Part shown: positions 41,187-51,300 of the stretch, piece after piece
Position numbering within the stretch: the stretch's first letter is position 1
Layout of the letters: the number at the start of each line of letters is the position of its first letter
Assembly (NCBI RefSeq): GCF_023218175.1
Contig: NZ_JALPTH010000021.1
Coordinates: 84,840-148,839, forward strand
Reading direction: 5' to 3'
Length of the DNA: 64,000 bases
Source: Streptomyces lichenis
GTDB taxonomy: Bacteria > Actinomycetota > Actinomycetes > Streptomycetales > Streptomycetaceae
Position numbers and translations under genes: made by a program
The notes under the pieces: model-generated
Database searches by the model: none
Told to the model about the DNA's origin: nothing
The model's input: the letters and a program-made list of their open reading frames with translations, nothing else

Positions 41187-43805
41187 TCAGAGGGCGCCCT
41201 TGCGGGTCAGCGAGTTGAACGACAGCCACCCCGGCAGCACCGGCAGCCACAGGGTCATCACCCGGTACATCAGCACCGCCGGGGTCGCGATCTCCAGCGG
41301 CAGCCCGCCGACCGTGGTCAGACCGGCGATCAGCGCACCCTCCACCGCGCCCACCCCACCCGGCGTGGGGGCGGCCGAGCCGAGCGCGTTGCCGGCCAGG
41401 AAGACCACGGCCAGGATCGCGTAGCTCACCGGCTGGTCGCCCTGCGAGAACGCCCGCACCGAGGCGTCCAGGCAGAACACGAACGCCGCGGTCAGCAGCA
41501 GCATGCCGCTGAGCCCGGTGAGCAGCTTCACCGGCCGCTGCAGGACGTCCAGCATCCGCGGCACCACCCCGGCGAACAGCGACCGCAGCCGGGTGGTGAC
41601 GAACTTGCGCAGCGCCGGGATCGCCGTCACCACCAGCGCCAGCACCGCGACCGTCAGCAGACCCGCGATCACCGTCCGGGACGGGGTGAAGTCCTGCGTC
41701 TTCTCCGTCCCGGAGAGGTAGCCGAAGGAGAGCAGCAGCAGGATGTGCGCGCCCAGACCGAACAGCTGCGAGGCGCCCACACTGGCCACCGCGAGGCCCG
41801 GGCGGACCCCCGAGCGCTGGAGGAAGCGGGTGTTCAGCGCCACCCCGCCGACCGCCGCCGGGGCGACGATCTTCACAAAGGAGCCCGCCACCTGCGCCAC
41901 CACCGTCCGCCCGAACGGCACCCGCTCCGGGACGAAGCCCAGCAGGCTCATCGCCGCCGCGACGTAGCTGAACGCGGAGAACAGCACCGCCACCGCCACC
42001 CACAGCCAGTCGGCGTGGGCCAACGTCGACAACGACAGCGGCGACCGCGAGATGGAGGACAGCAGGAAGTAAACGGCGATCGCACCGGCGATCAGACTGA
42101 TCAGCGTCCGCGGCTTGATCCGCTCCAGCCGCACCGGCTCCACCGGCGCCTGCGGCCGGATCAGCAGCACCTGCTGGCGGATCTGCACCAGCAGATCCTC
42201 CTCGCGGGCCTCGTCCATCGCCTCGTCCAGCGCCCGCTTCTCCGCCTGCTTGTGCGCCTTCTCCGCCTTCCGCTCGGCCTTGCCGACCGGCTCGCCGCGG
42301 TGCTCCGCGTGGCGGGCGTGCGCCTCCACCCGGGCCTGCTTGTCGGCCCGCGAGGCGGCCAGCACCGCCTCCCGCTCCCGCTGCGAGCGCTCCCGGGCCA
42401 GCCTGCGCAGCGTGGCGCGGGTCGACCGGCTCAACGCGATCGGCTGGAGCAGCGGCAGGCAGTCGGCGACCTTGTCCGGCCCCAGCGCGGCCACCGCCGC
42501 CGCCACCGCCCGCTCCGCGCCCACCCGCAGACCCAGCGTCGTCAGCAGCTGCGCCACATCCATCCGCAGCACCAGATCACCGGCGGCGATCTCCCCGCCG
42601 CGCAGATCGGTGAGGATCACCCTGCCGGAACGATCCACCAGCAGCGCGTCACCCGTCAGCCTGCGGTGCGCGATACGCCGCGACTGCAACGCCCGCACCT
42701 GGAGCCAGGCACCCCGCACCACCTCGTCGGTGATCTCCTTGTCCTCCAGGGAGTCCAGCGAGCGCCCGCCCACATGCTCGTACACCAGCATCACGGCGTC
42801 CGGACCCAGCTCGGAGGTGGCGATCAGCTTGGGCGCGTTGGCCCCCGCCGCGATCGCCGCGTACGCCAGCAGCGCCTCCTGCTCCAGCGCCTGGCGCAGC
42901 GACTGCAGCGACCGCCCGGTGGTGATCCCGCGCAGCGTCAGCCGCCGCCACACCCGGTAGAAGAAGCCGTGCGCCTGCTGCTCCCGGTCCACCACGGTCA
43001 CGTCCAGCGGCGGACCCTCCTCCAGGGTCACCAGGTAGCGGCGCCCCCGGTCCGCCTCCGCACCGCCCGGCAGGTCCTCCGCGCGCATCGCGCCCACCGG
43101 CCGGAACCCGACATGGCGCAGACCCGCCAGCAGCGTCTGCCCGGTGGGCCGCACATTGGGCGAGCCCACCGCGTAGACCGTGCCGTAGGCCACCGTCCAG
43201 CCGATCAGGATGGTCAGCACGATGGAGAACGGAGTGGTGTAGCCGGCCACCAGCATCGCGAACGCGTCCAGCAGCAGCACCATCCACAGCACCACCCGCC
43301 AGCGCGGCCGGCGCGCCATGCCGACGGCCGTCATATAGGCGATCACCGGCGCCAGGTAGCCGTGCACCGGATCCGACAGCCCGCCGCCCGCCTGCGGCTG
43401 GGTCAGCGCCTCCTGGATGGTGTCCGGCGCGCCCTGCGCCACCCACAGATCGGTGGCGAGGGTGACACCGTGCGCCAGCACGGCCGCCAGCACCCCGTCG
43501 GCGATCCGCAGCCCGTCCCGCTTGACCAGCCGCTCGATCGCGAAGGCCACCGGCACCAGCAGCACCGCGATGCTGGACGCCAGCCCGGCCAGCTGGACGA
43601 ACACATCCGGCGCCTGCCCGGTCCGCCGGCTGATGTCCGCCTCCAGACCGGAGGTGGTGCCCCGGGCGAACGCGGCGATGGCGATGACCACGGCGATCGC
43701 CAGCACACCGACCAGCAGCCGCAGCAGGTCGGACGGCCGGTGCGCCCGGGCCGCCAGCAGCGGCTCGTCACCGGAGACGCGGTCGATGTCCCGCTCCGCG
43801 TTCAC
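41187..43805 (-). CDS. Flippase-like (LPG synthase TM region) protein with pseudokinase domain
   Basis: 872 aa from GTG 43805. An N-terminal block of ~6-7 TM helices leads to a cytosolic kinase-like region (~230-480). It carries MLVYEHVGGRSLDSLEDKEI, IAHRRLTGDALLVD in place of HRDLxxxN, and LTDLRGG in place of DFG. A charged coiled coil (KAERKAEKAHKQAEKRALDEA) follows, then a C-terminal UPF0104/LPG_synthase_TM membrane domain with VAPAAVGGVALNTRFLQRSG and AAPTPGGVGAVEGALIAGL. It may flip lipids or a glycolipid across the membrane. A longer start (GTG 44075) is open, but that N-terminus has atypical third positions and no strong ribosome site, whereas 43805 has GGAGGAG. Confidence 0.85.
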   Translation of the reverse strand: MNAERDIDRVSGDEPLLAARAHRPSDLLRLLVGVLAIAVVIAIAAFARGTTSGLEADISRRTGQAPDVFVQLAGLASSIAVLLVPVAFAIERLVKRDGLRIADGVLAAVLAHGVTLATDLWVAQGAPDTIQEALTQPQAGGGLSDPVHGYLAPVIAYMTAVGMARRPRWRVVLWMVLLLDAFAMLVAGYTTPFSIVLTILIGWTVAYGTVYAVGSPNVRPTGQTLLAGLRHVGFRPVGAMRAEDLPGGAEADRGRRYLVTLEEGPPLDVTVVDREQQAHGFFYRVWRRLTLRGITTGRSLQSLRQALEQEALLAYAAIAAGANAPKLIATSELGPDAVMLVYEHVGGRSLDSLEDKEITDEVVRGAWLQVRALQSRRIAHRRLTGDALLVDRSGRVILTDLRGGEIAAGDLVLRMDVAQLLTTLGLRVGAERAVAAAVAALGPDKVADCLPLLQPIALSRSTRATLRRLARERSQREREAVLAASRADKQARVEAHARHAEHRGEPVGKAERKAEKAHKQAEKRALDEAMDEAREEDLLVQIRQQVLLIRPQAPVEPVRLERIKPRTLISLIAGAIAVYFLLSSISRSPLSLSTLAHADWLWVAVAVLFSAFSYVAAAMSLLGFVPERVPFGRTVVAQVAGSFVKIVAPAAVGGVALNTRFLQRSGVRPGLAVASVGASQLFGLGAHILLLLSFGYLSGTEKTQDFTPSRTVIAGLLTVAVLALVVTAIPALRKFVTTRLRSLFAGVVPRMLDVLQRPVKLLTGLSGMLLLTAAFVFCLDASVRAFSQGDQPVSYAILAVVFLAGNALGSAAPTPGGVGAVEGALIAGLTTVGGLPLEIATPAVLMYRVMTLWLPVLPGWLSFNSLTRKGAL

Positions 43806-44143
43806 GCCCACCGTCTCCTCCGGCCGTGGCCGATCGGGGCCCGGGTCCGAAAGCCGGGTCCGCGCGCCCGCCCGTGCCCGTGCCGTACTCCCTGCCTCTG
43901 GCCGGGCCCGTGCCGCGCCCTGGTCCTGCCCCTCCGGCTCATCCTTGTCCATGGTCTCAGGAGCGCCCGCCGGGATCCCAGAAGCGCCCGCGATCGCCGC
44001 GGAAGCCCCTGCGCGCCCGGGAGGCCGCACATCCTCCCCCTTCGCCCTCTCGGTCTCTTCTTGCTCTCGTGTCACCGGTCACCGCCCGGAAGATGGTGGC
44101 ATGCCCGGACCCCGGACGGGGGCATCAGGGTGCGCGGCCCGCC

Positions 44144-44166
44144 TTGTCGGTGGTGTGGTGCAGGAT
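44144..44166 (+). promoter_or_regulatory. RecA-NDp/PafBC-type promoter for the alkyltransferase-like gene
   Basis: TTGTCGGTG (perfect) is followed after 8 bases by CAGGAT (one mismatch to TANNNT), ending 7 bases before GTG 44174. The transcript is predicted leaderless and DNA-damage-inducible. Confidence 0.75.
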
Positions 44167-44173
44167 GGACCGG

Positions 44174-44560
44174 GTGACTGCCGAGGAGATCCCGGAGTAC
44201 CCCGAATACGCGGAACGGGTGCTGGACGTCGCCGACCTGATCCCACCCGGCCGGGTGATGACCTACGGGGACGTGGCCGAATGGCTGGGCGACGGCGGCC
44301 CCCGCCAGGTGGGCCGCGCCATGGCGCTGTACGGGGGCGCGGTGCCCTGGTGGCGGGTGGTGCGCTCCGACGGGCGGCTGCTGCCCGGCCACGAGCTGCG
44401 CGCCCTCGACCACTACCGCGAGGAGGGCACCCCGCTGCGCCAGACCGGCAACCGGGCCGACGGCCACCTGCCCCGGCTGGACATGCGGCGCGCCCGCTGG
44501 GACGGCTCCCCGGCCGGCCCGCCCGACGGCAGCGCCGAGGCCGAGGACCGGACGCCATAG
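44174..44560 (+). CDS. Alkyltransferase-like (ATL) MGMT-family protein
   Basis: 128-aa protein homologous to the DNA-binding domain of O6-alkylguanine transferases: ADLIPPGRVMTYGDVAEWLG, GPRQVGRAMALYGG and PWWRVVRSDGRLLPG. The alkyl-accepting Cys of PCHR is replaced (PWWR), so it cannot self-alkylate. ATL proteins instead flag alkylated guanine for nucleotide excision repair. GTG 44174 is preferred because it lies 7 bases after the -10; ATG 44165 overlaps the -10. It sits just upstream of adnAB. Confidence 0.9.
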   Translation: MTAEEIPEYPEYAERVLDVADLIPPGRVMTYGDVAEWLGDGGPRQVGRAMALYGGAVPWWRVVRSDGRLLPGHELRALDHYREEGTPLRQTGNRADGHLPRLDMRRARWDGSPAGPPDGSAEAEDRTP

Positions 44561-44769
44561 CGGACCGCCGGCGCCACCGCCCGAGCCCGGTCGGCGCCGG
44601 GTGGGCCGTACCGTAGCGGGGCGGCGGACGCACCACCGGCGGCCGCGCCACGGACGGACCCCATCCGCCCCGACCGGCACCCGCCGCCGCGCACCCCGCA
44701 CCGCCACCCGCATCCGCACCCGACCCAGCCTCCTCGTCACCAGCACACCCACCAGGACCGGCGATCCCG

Positions 44770-47700
44770 TTGAGCACCTCTTCGACCACCACCGGCCGTA
44801 CGCCGTACCGCGGGCGGGCCGCGGGCCCGTACCGCCTGGTGCGCACCCCGCCGGCCCTGCCCGGCCCCCCTGAGCTGGACGCGTCCCAGCGGGCCGTGGT
44901 TGAGCACCCCGGCGGACCGCTGCTGGTCCTGGCCGGCCCCGGCACCGGCAAGACCACCACTCTCGTGGCGGCCGTCGCCGCCAAGATCGCCCAGGGCGCC
45001 GACCCCGAACGCCTCCTCGTCCTCACCTTCAGCCGCAAGGCCGCCGTCGAACTCCGCGACCGGATGGCCGCCCGGCTCGGCCCGGCCCGCGCCCCGCAGG
45101 CCACCACCTTCCACTCCTACTGCTACGCACTGATCCGCGCCCACCAGGACGCCGACCTCTTCTCCGAACCACTGCGGCTGCTCTCCGGACCCGAGCAGGA
45201 CCTCGCCGTACGCGAGCTGCTCGCCGGCCAGCTCGACCTGGAGAAGGAAGGCCTCGCCCGCATCCGGTGGCCCGACGAACTCCGCGCCTGCCTGACCACC
45301 CGAGGCTTCGCCGACGAGGTCCGCGCGGTGCTCGCCCGCTCCCGCGAACTCGGACTCGGCCCCCGCGCCCTGGCCGACTTCGCCGCCCGCACCGGACGGC
45401 GCGACTGGTCGGCGGCCTCCGCGTTCCTCGCCGAGTACCTCGACGTCCTCGACATGCAGGGCGTCCTCGACTACGCCGAACTGGTCCACCGCGCGGTGCT
45501 CCTCGCCGGACAGGTCACCCTCCCGGAGTACGACGCCGTCTTCGTCGACGAGTACCAGGACACCGACCCCGCCCAGGTCCGGCTGCTGCGGACGCTGGCC
45601 GGCGGCGGACGCACGGTGTACGCGTTCGGCGACCCCGACCAGTCGATCTACGCCTTCCGGGGCGCCGATGTCGGCGGCATCCTGGACTTCCCGTACGCCT
45701 TCCCGCGCACCGGCGGCAGCCCCGCCCCGGTCGCCGTGCTGACCACCTCCCGCCGCTCCGGCGCCGCGCTGCTCACCGCCACCCGGCTGCTCACCGCCCG
45801 GATGCCGCTGCCCCGGCTGCCCGCCGACAAGGTCCGCGCCCACCGGGACCTCGCCGCGGTCCGCGACGGCGGCCGGGTGGAGGCGTACACCTTCCCCACC
45901 GCCTCCACCGAACTGGAGAACATCGCCGACATCCTGCGCCGCGCCCACCTGGAGGACGGCGTGCCCTGGCGCGAGATGGCCGTGCTGGTCCGCGCCGGCG
46001 GCCGCACCATACCCGCCGTACGGCGCGCCCTGACCTCCGCCGGAGTGCCCCTGGAGGTCGACGGCAACGACCTCGCCCTGCGGCACGAGCCCGCCGTGGT
46101 CCCGCTGCTCACCGCCCTGCGCGCGGCGGCCGGCCCGCCCGCGTCCGATGGATCCGCCGACGAGGACCCGGCCGCGTCGCCGGACACCGAATCCGAGCAC
46201 CCCGACCCCGACGAGCCGTCGACACCCGCGGATGCCGTACCCGGCGAAGCCACCGGTGCTACGGCTGAAAGCGACCCCGCCGCGTCCCCGAGGGCCACCG
46301 GCGACACCGCCCCCACTGCAGACACGGCCGGAGGCGACCTTGCCCCGGCCCCGGCGGCCACCGGCGCCACCGCCCCCGGCTGGCTCGACACCGAGACCGC
46401 CCTCACCCTGCTCGCCTCCCCCCTCGGCGGAATGGACGCCGCCGATCTGCGCCGCCTCGGGCGCGCCCTGCGGGACGAGGAACGAGCCGCCGGAAACGCG
46501 CTGCCCCCGCCCTCCGACGTGCTGCTCGCCCGCGCCCTCGCCGAACCGGAACGGCTCACCGCGCACGACCCGGCGTACGCCCGCGGTGCCCAGCGCCTCG
46601 GCGCGCTCCTCAAGGACACCCGCGCGCTGCTGGCCGCCGGCGGCACCGCCGAAGAGGCCCTGTGGATGCTGTGGAACGGCACCCCCTGGCCCGCCCGGCT
46701 CCAGCGCGGCGCCCTGCGCGGCGGCCCCGCCGGGCGCAACGCCGACCGCGACCTGGACGCGGTCTGCGCCCTGTTCGACACCGCCGCCCGCGCCGAGGAG
46801 CGCACCGGCGGCCGGGGCGCGCTGAACTTCCTGGAGGAGCTCGACGCCCAGGACATCGCCGCCGACACCCTGGTCCGGCGGACCGTACGGCCGGACGCCG
46901 TCCGGCTGATGACCGCCCACCGCTCCAAAGGCCTGGAGTGGAGCCTGGTCGTCGTCGCCGGCGTCCAGGAAGGCCTCTGGCCCGACCTGCGCCGCCGCGG
47001 CTCACTGCTGGAGGCCGACCGCATCGGGCGCGACGGACTCGCCGAACCGCTCACCCCCGGCGCGCTGCTCGCCGAGGAACGGCGGCTGTTCTACGTCGCC
47101 GCCACCCGCGCCCGCCACCGGCTCGTCGTCACCGCCGTCAAGGCACCCGCCGACGACGGCGACCAGCCCTCCCGCTTCCTCACCGAGCTCGGCACCGAAC
47201 CGAAGGACATCACCGGCCGCCCCCGCCGCCCCCTCGCCGTCGCCGCACTCGTCGCCGAACTGCGCGCCACCACCGTCGACCCCGCCGCCTCACCCGCCCT
47301 GCGCGAGGCCGCCGCCCACCGGCTGGCCCGGCTCGCCGCCCTCGCCGACGACGAGGGCCAGCCCCTCGTCCCCGCCGCCCACCCGCACCGCTGGTGGGGC
47401 CTGTTCGAACCGACCCACTCCACCGCGCCGCTGCGCGACCCCGACCACCCCGTCGCCCTCTCCGGCAGCGCCCTGGACCAGCTCGCCAACACCTGCGCCC
47501 TCCAGTGGTTCCTGGGCCGCGAGGTCAAGGCCGACGCCCCCGCCACCGCCGCGCAGGGCTTCGGCAACGTCGTCCACGTCCTCGCCGACGAGGTCGCCTC
47601 CGGCCGCACCCCCGCCGACCTGGACGTCCTCATGGAGCGGCTGGACTCCGTATGGGACGCGCTCGCCTTCGACGCCCCCTGGAAGTCGGCGCAGGAGAGG

Positions 47701-48252
47701 GAGCAGGCCCGCGCCGCCCTGGAACGCTTCCTGCGCTGGCACGTCATGGACCGCGGCGGCCGCACCCCCGCCGCCACCGAGCACGGCTTCGACGTCACCC
47801 TGGAGGCCGGGGACTACCAGGTCCGCGTCCGAGGCTCCATGGACCGCGTCGAGGCCGACGAGCACGGCCGCGCCTACGTGGTCGACTTCAAGACCGGCAA
47901 ACAGGCCCCCACCAAGGGCGGGGTCGCCCGCCACCCGCAGCTCGCCGTCTACCAGCTCGCGGTACGCGAAGGTGCCTTGGACGAGGCCTTCGACGGCCGC
48001 CGCCCCGAACCCGGCGGCGCCGAACTCGTCCACCTGCGCCAGGCCGCCCCCAAGAACGAGGGCGGCGAGGCGCTGCCCCGCGTCCAGGGCCAGGAACCGC
48101 CCGAAGGGGAGTGGGTCGGCGACCTGCTCGCCACCGCCGCAGGACGCGTCCTGGACGAACGGTTCACCCCCACCGCCGGCCAGCACTGCGCCCGCTGCGC
48201 CTTCCAGGCCTCCTGCAGCGCCCGCCCCGAAGGCCGCCAGATAGTCGAGTAA
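44770..48252 (+). CDS. adnA: AdnA subunit of the AdnAB helicase-nuclease
   Basis: 1160-aa UvrD-like motor with a C-terminal RecB-family nuclease; AdnAB resects double-strand breaks in actinobacteria. Walker A AGPGTGKT (~55), VFVDEYQDTDPAQ (~258), GDPDQSIYAFRGAD (~288), LMTAHRSKGLEW (~715) and YVAATRARHRL define the motor. An Ala/Pro/Asp/Glu-rich insertion lies at ~455-540. The nuclease shows VVDFKTGKQ (~1037) and QLAVYQLAV. TCALQWF plus the C-terminal HCARCAFQASC could ligate an Fe-S cluster. It starts at TTG 44770. adnB follows after ~80 bp with its own promoter. Confidence 0.92.
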   Translation: MSTSSTTTGRTPYRGRAAGPYRLVRTPPALPGPPELDASQRAVVEHPGGPLLVLAGPGTGKTTTLVAAVAAKIAQGADPERLLVLTFSRKAAVELRDRMAARLGPARAPQATTFHSYCYALIRAHQDADLFSEPLRLLSGPEQDLAVRELLAGQLDLEKEGLARIRWPDELRACLTTRGFADEVRAVLARSRELGLGPRALADFAARTGRRDWSAASAFLAEYLDVLDMQGVLDYAELVHRAVLLAGQVTLPEYDAVFVDEYQDTDPAQVRLLRTLAGGGRTVYAFGDPDQSIYAFRGADVGGILDFPYAFPRTGGSPAPVAVLTTSRRSGAALLTATRLLTARMPLPRLPADKVRAHRDLAAVRDGGRVEAYTFPTASTELENIADILRRAHLEDGVPWREMAVLVRAGGRTIPAVRRALTSAGVPLEVDGNDLALRHEPAVVPLLTALRAAAGPPASDGSADEDPAASPDTESEHPDPDEPSTPADAVPGEATGATAESDPAASPRATGDTAPTADTAGGDLAPAPAATGATAPGWLDTETALTLLASPLGGMDAADLRRLGRALRDEERAAGNALPPPSDVLLARALAEPERLTAHDPAYARGAQRLGALLKDTRALLAAGGTAEEALWMLWNGTPWPARLQRGALRGGPAGRNADRDLDAVCALFDTAARAEERTGGRGALNFLEELDAQDIAADTLVRRTVRPDAVRLMTAHRSKGLEWSLVVVAGVQEGLWPDLRRRGSLLEADRIGRDGLAEPLTPGALLAEERRLFYVAATRARHRLVVTAVKAPADDGDQPSRFLTELGTEPKDITGRPRRPLAVAALVAELRATTVDPAASPALREAAAHRLARLAALADDEGQPLVPAAHPHRWWGLFEPTHSTAPLRDPDHPVALSGSALDQLANTCALQWFLGREVKADAPATAAQGFGNVVHVLADEVASGRTPADLDVLMERLDSVWDALAFDAPWKSAQEREQARAALERFLRWHVMDRGGRTPAATEHGFDVTLEAGDYQVRVRGSMDRVEADEHGRAYVVDFKTGKQAPTKGGVARHPQLAVYQLAVREGALDEAFDGRRPEPGGAELVHLRQAAPKNEGGEALPRVQGQEPPEGEWVGDLLATAAGRVLDERFTPTAGQHCARCAFQASCSARPEGRQIVE

Positions 48253-48305
48253 GGCCGGGCCACGCCCACCGTCCCGGAGCCGTCACCGACAGCGTCCGGC
48301 CGGCA

Positions 48306-48328
48306 CTGTCAGTGGTGCCGGTTAGCCT
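48306..48328 (+). promoter_or_regulatory. RecA-NDp/PafBC-type promoter for adnB
   Basis: CTGTCAGTG-GTGCCGGT-TAGCCT differs from TTGTCRGTG-N8-TANNNT only at the first base. The -10 ends 8 bases before GTG 48337. Confidence 0.78.
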
Positions 48329-48336
48329 CGATGACC

Positions 48337-51300
48337 GTGACCACACGTCTCACCGACCCCGAGGAGCTCAAGGAGCTTCTGGGCATCCCGTTCACACCGG
48401 AGCAGACGGCCTGCATCACCGCGCCGCCCGCCCCGCAGGTCATCGTGGCCGGAGCCGGCTCCGGCAAGACCACCGTGATGGCCGCCCGGGTGGTCTGGCT
48501 GGTCGGCACGGGCCAGGTCGCGCCCGAACAGGTCCTCGGCCTCACCTTCACCAACAAGGCCGCCGGCGAGCTCGCCGAGCGCGTCCGCACCGCCCTCGTC
48601 CGCGCCGGGATCACCGACCCCGAGCCCCTGGACCCCGCCCTCGGCCCGGTGCCCGGCACCGGCGGCGCAGACCCCGGTACGGGGCAGGCCGCCACCGCTA
48701 CGGGGCAGGCCGCCGACCCGTACTACCTCCCCGGCGAGCCGCGCATCTCCACGTACCACGCCTTCGCCGGCCAACTGCTCACCGACCACGGACTCCGCCT
48801 CGGGCTGGAACCAGCGTCCCGGCTGCTCGCCGACGCCACCCGCTACCAGCTCGCCGCCCGGGTGCTCCGCGAAGCCCCCGGCCCCTACCCGGCGCTCACC
48901 AGCTCCTTCCCCACCCTGGTCAGCGACCTCCTCGCCCTTGACGCCGAGCTCGCCGAGCACCTCGTCCGCCCCGAGGACCTGCTCCGCCACGACACCGACC
49001 TGCTCGCCGCCCTCGCCGGTGTCCGGCTGACCAACGAGGACCTGCGCAAGATCCCCGCCGCCGCAACCGCCCGCCGCGAGCTGACCGACCTGGTGCGCCG
49101 CTACCGCCAGGCCAAGAAGAGCCGCGATCTGCTCGACTTCGGCGACCAGATCGCCCTCTCCGCCCAGCTCGCCCTCACCCGGCCCGAAGTGGGGGAGATC
49201 CTGCGCGGAGAGTTCCGCGTCGTCCTCCTGGACGAGTACCAGGACACCTCCGTCGCCCAGCGACTGCTCCTCTCCGGCCTCTTCGGAAACGGCACCGGGC
49301 ACGCCGTCACCGCCGTCGGCGACCCCTGCCAGGCCATCTACGGCTGGCGCGGCGCCTCCGTCGCCAACCTGGACGACTTCCCCGACCACTTCCCGCACAC
49401 CGACGGCACCCCCGCCACCCGCCAGTCCCTCAGCGAGAACCGCCGCAGCGGCGGCCGACTCCTCCAGCTCGCCAACGGACTCGCCGAACCCCTGCGCGCC
49501 ATGCACGAAGGCGTCGAAGCGCTGCGCCCCGCACCCGGCGCCGAACGCGACGGCACCGTACGCATCGCCCTGCTGCCCACCCAGGCCGAAGAGCTGGACT
49601 GGCTCGCCGACTCCATCGCCCACCTGGTCCGCACCGGCAAGGAGCCGGGCCAGATCGCCATCCTCGCCCGCACCGCCACCGACTTCCCCGACATCCAGGC
49701 CGCCCTGGTCGCCCGGGACGTCCCGGTGGAAGTCGTCGGCCTGTCCGGACTCCTCCACCTGCCGGAGATCGCCGACCTCGTCGCCGTCTGCGAAGTCCTC
49801 CAGGACCCCGGGGCCAACGCCTCACTCGTCCGGCTCCTCACCGGCCCGCGCTGGCGCATCGGCCCCCGCGACCTCGCCCTGCTGGGCCGCCGGGCCCGGC
49901 TGCTCGTCCACCGCTTCACCGCCGGCGCCGGCGCCGACACCGACGCCGACCGGGACGAACGCCTCGCCGCCGCCGTCGAAGGCGTCGACCCCGCCGAGGT
50001 CATCTCCCTCGCCGACGCCCTCGACACCTTCCTCGAACCAGCTGGCGAGGACGACAGGCTGCCGTTCTCCGCCGAGGCCCGCGTCCGCTTCGCCCGGCTC
50101 GCCACCGAACTGCGCGAACTGCGCCGCGCCCTCGCCGACCCCCTGATGGACGTCCTCCACCGCGTCCTCGCCACCACCGGCCTCGAAGTCGAGCTCTCCG
50201 CCTCCCCGCACGCCCTCGCCGCCCGCCGCCGCGAGACGCTCTCCCACTTCCTCGACATCGCCGCCCGCTTCGCCGCCGTCGACGGCGAGGCGACCCTCCT
50301 CGCCTTCCTCGGCTTCCTGCGCACCGCCGCCCAGTACGAGAAGGGCCTCGACAACGCCCTGCCCGGCGGCGAGAACACCGTCAAGGTCCTCACCGCCCAC
50401 AAGTCCAAAGGCCTGGAATGGGACGTGGTCGCCGTCCCCGGCCTGGTCGCCGGCCAGTTCCCCAGCGGCCGCGCCCGCGAGTCCTGGACCGCCCAGGCCA
50501 AGGTCCTGCCGCACGCGCTGCGCGGCGACGGCCCGACCCTGCCCGCCCTCGGCAGCCACGACGCCCGCTCCCTCAAGGAGTACAAGGAGGCCATGCGGGA
50601 CCACCAGCACACCGAGGAGCTGCGGCTCGGCTACGTCACCTTCACCCGCCCCCGCTCCCTGCTGCTCGGCTCCGGGCACTGGTGGGGCCCCACCCAGAAG
50701 CGCCGCCGCGGCCCCTCGCCGTTCCTGCACGCCCTGTACGAGCACTGCGCCCTCGGGCACGGGGAGATCGAGGCCTGGGCGGAGGAGCCCGCCAAAGACG
50801 CGGAGAACCCGTCCCTCGCGGACACCGCCCCCGACCACGCCTGGCCCCTGCCCCTGGACCCCACCGCCCTCGCCCGCCGCCGCGCCGCCGCCGACCTGGT
50901 GCTGCGCCACCTGGACGAGCTGACGACCCCGCCCGCGGCCCCGGCTCTCACCGCCCCCGACGGCGACCCGTACGAGCCACCGGATCCGTACGAGACACCG
51001 GAGCCGTACGAGCCAGGGGAGCACCCGGCCGACGTCGAGGACGGCCTCGCCGACTGGGACGACTGGTCCACCGCCGCGCCCGTGACGAGCCCGCACCATC
51101 CGGACGTACCGGCCCCCCGGCACCCCGCCGACCCGGACCCGGCCGACCCCGGGCAGCACCACCCGGCCGACGCGGACACGGCCGACCCCGCGCCCCGCCA
51201 CCAGAACCCCCGCCGGCACGGCGCCGACCGGGAGGCCCCCGCGCACGGCCCCCGGCTCACCCCCGAGGAAGCCCGGGCGGCCGCCTCCTGGGACCGCGAC

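Noticed and set aside
44075..44077. Longer start (GTG 44075) for the flippase-like protein
   Set aside because: The extra 90 residues use many A/T third positions and lack a good ribosome site. GTG 43805 has GGAGGAG at proper spacing.
48284..48292. CTGTCGGTG on the minus strand as another RecA-NDp -35
   Set aside because: No TANNNT lies 8 bases downstream on that strand and no minus-strand gene follows.
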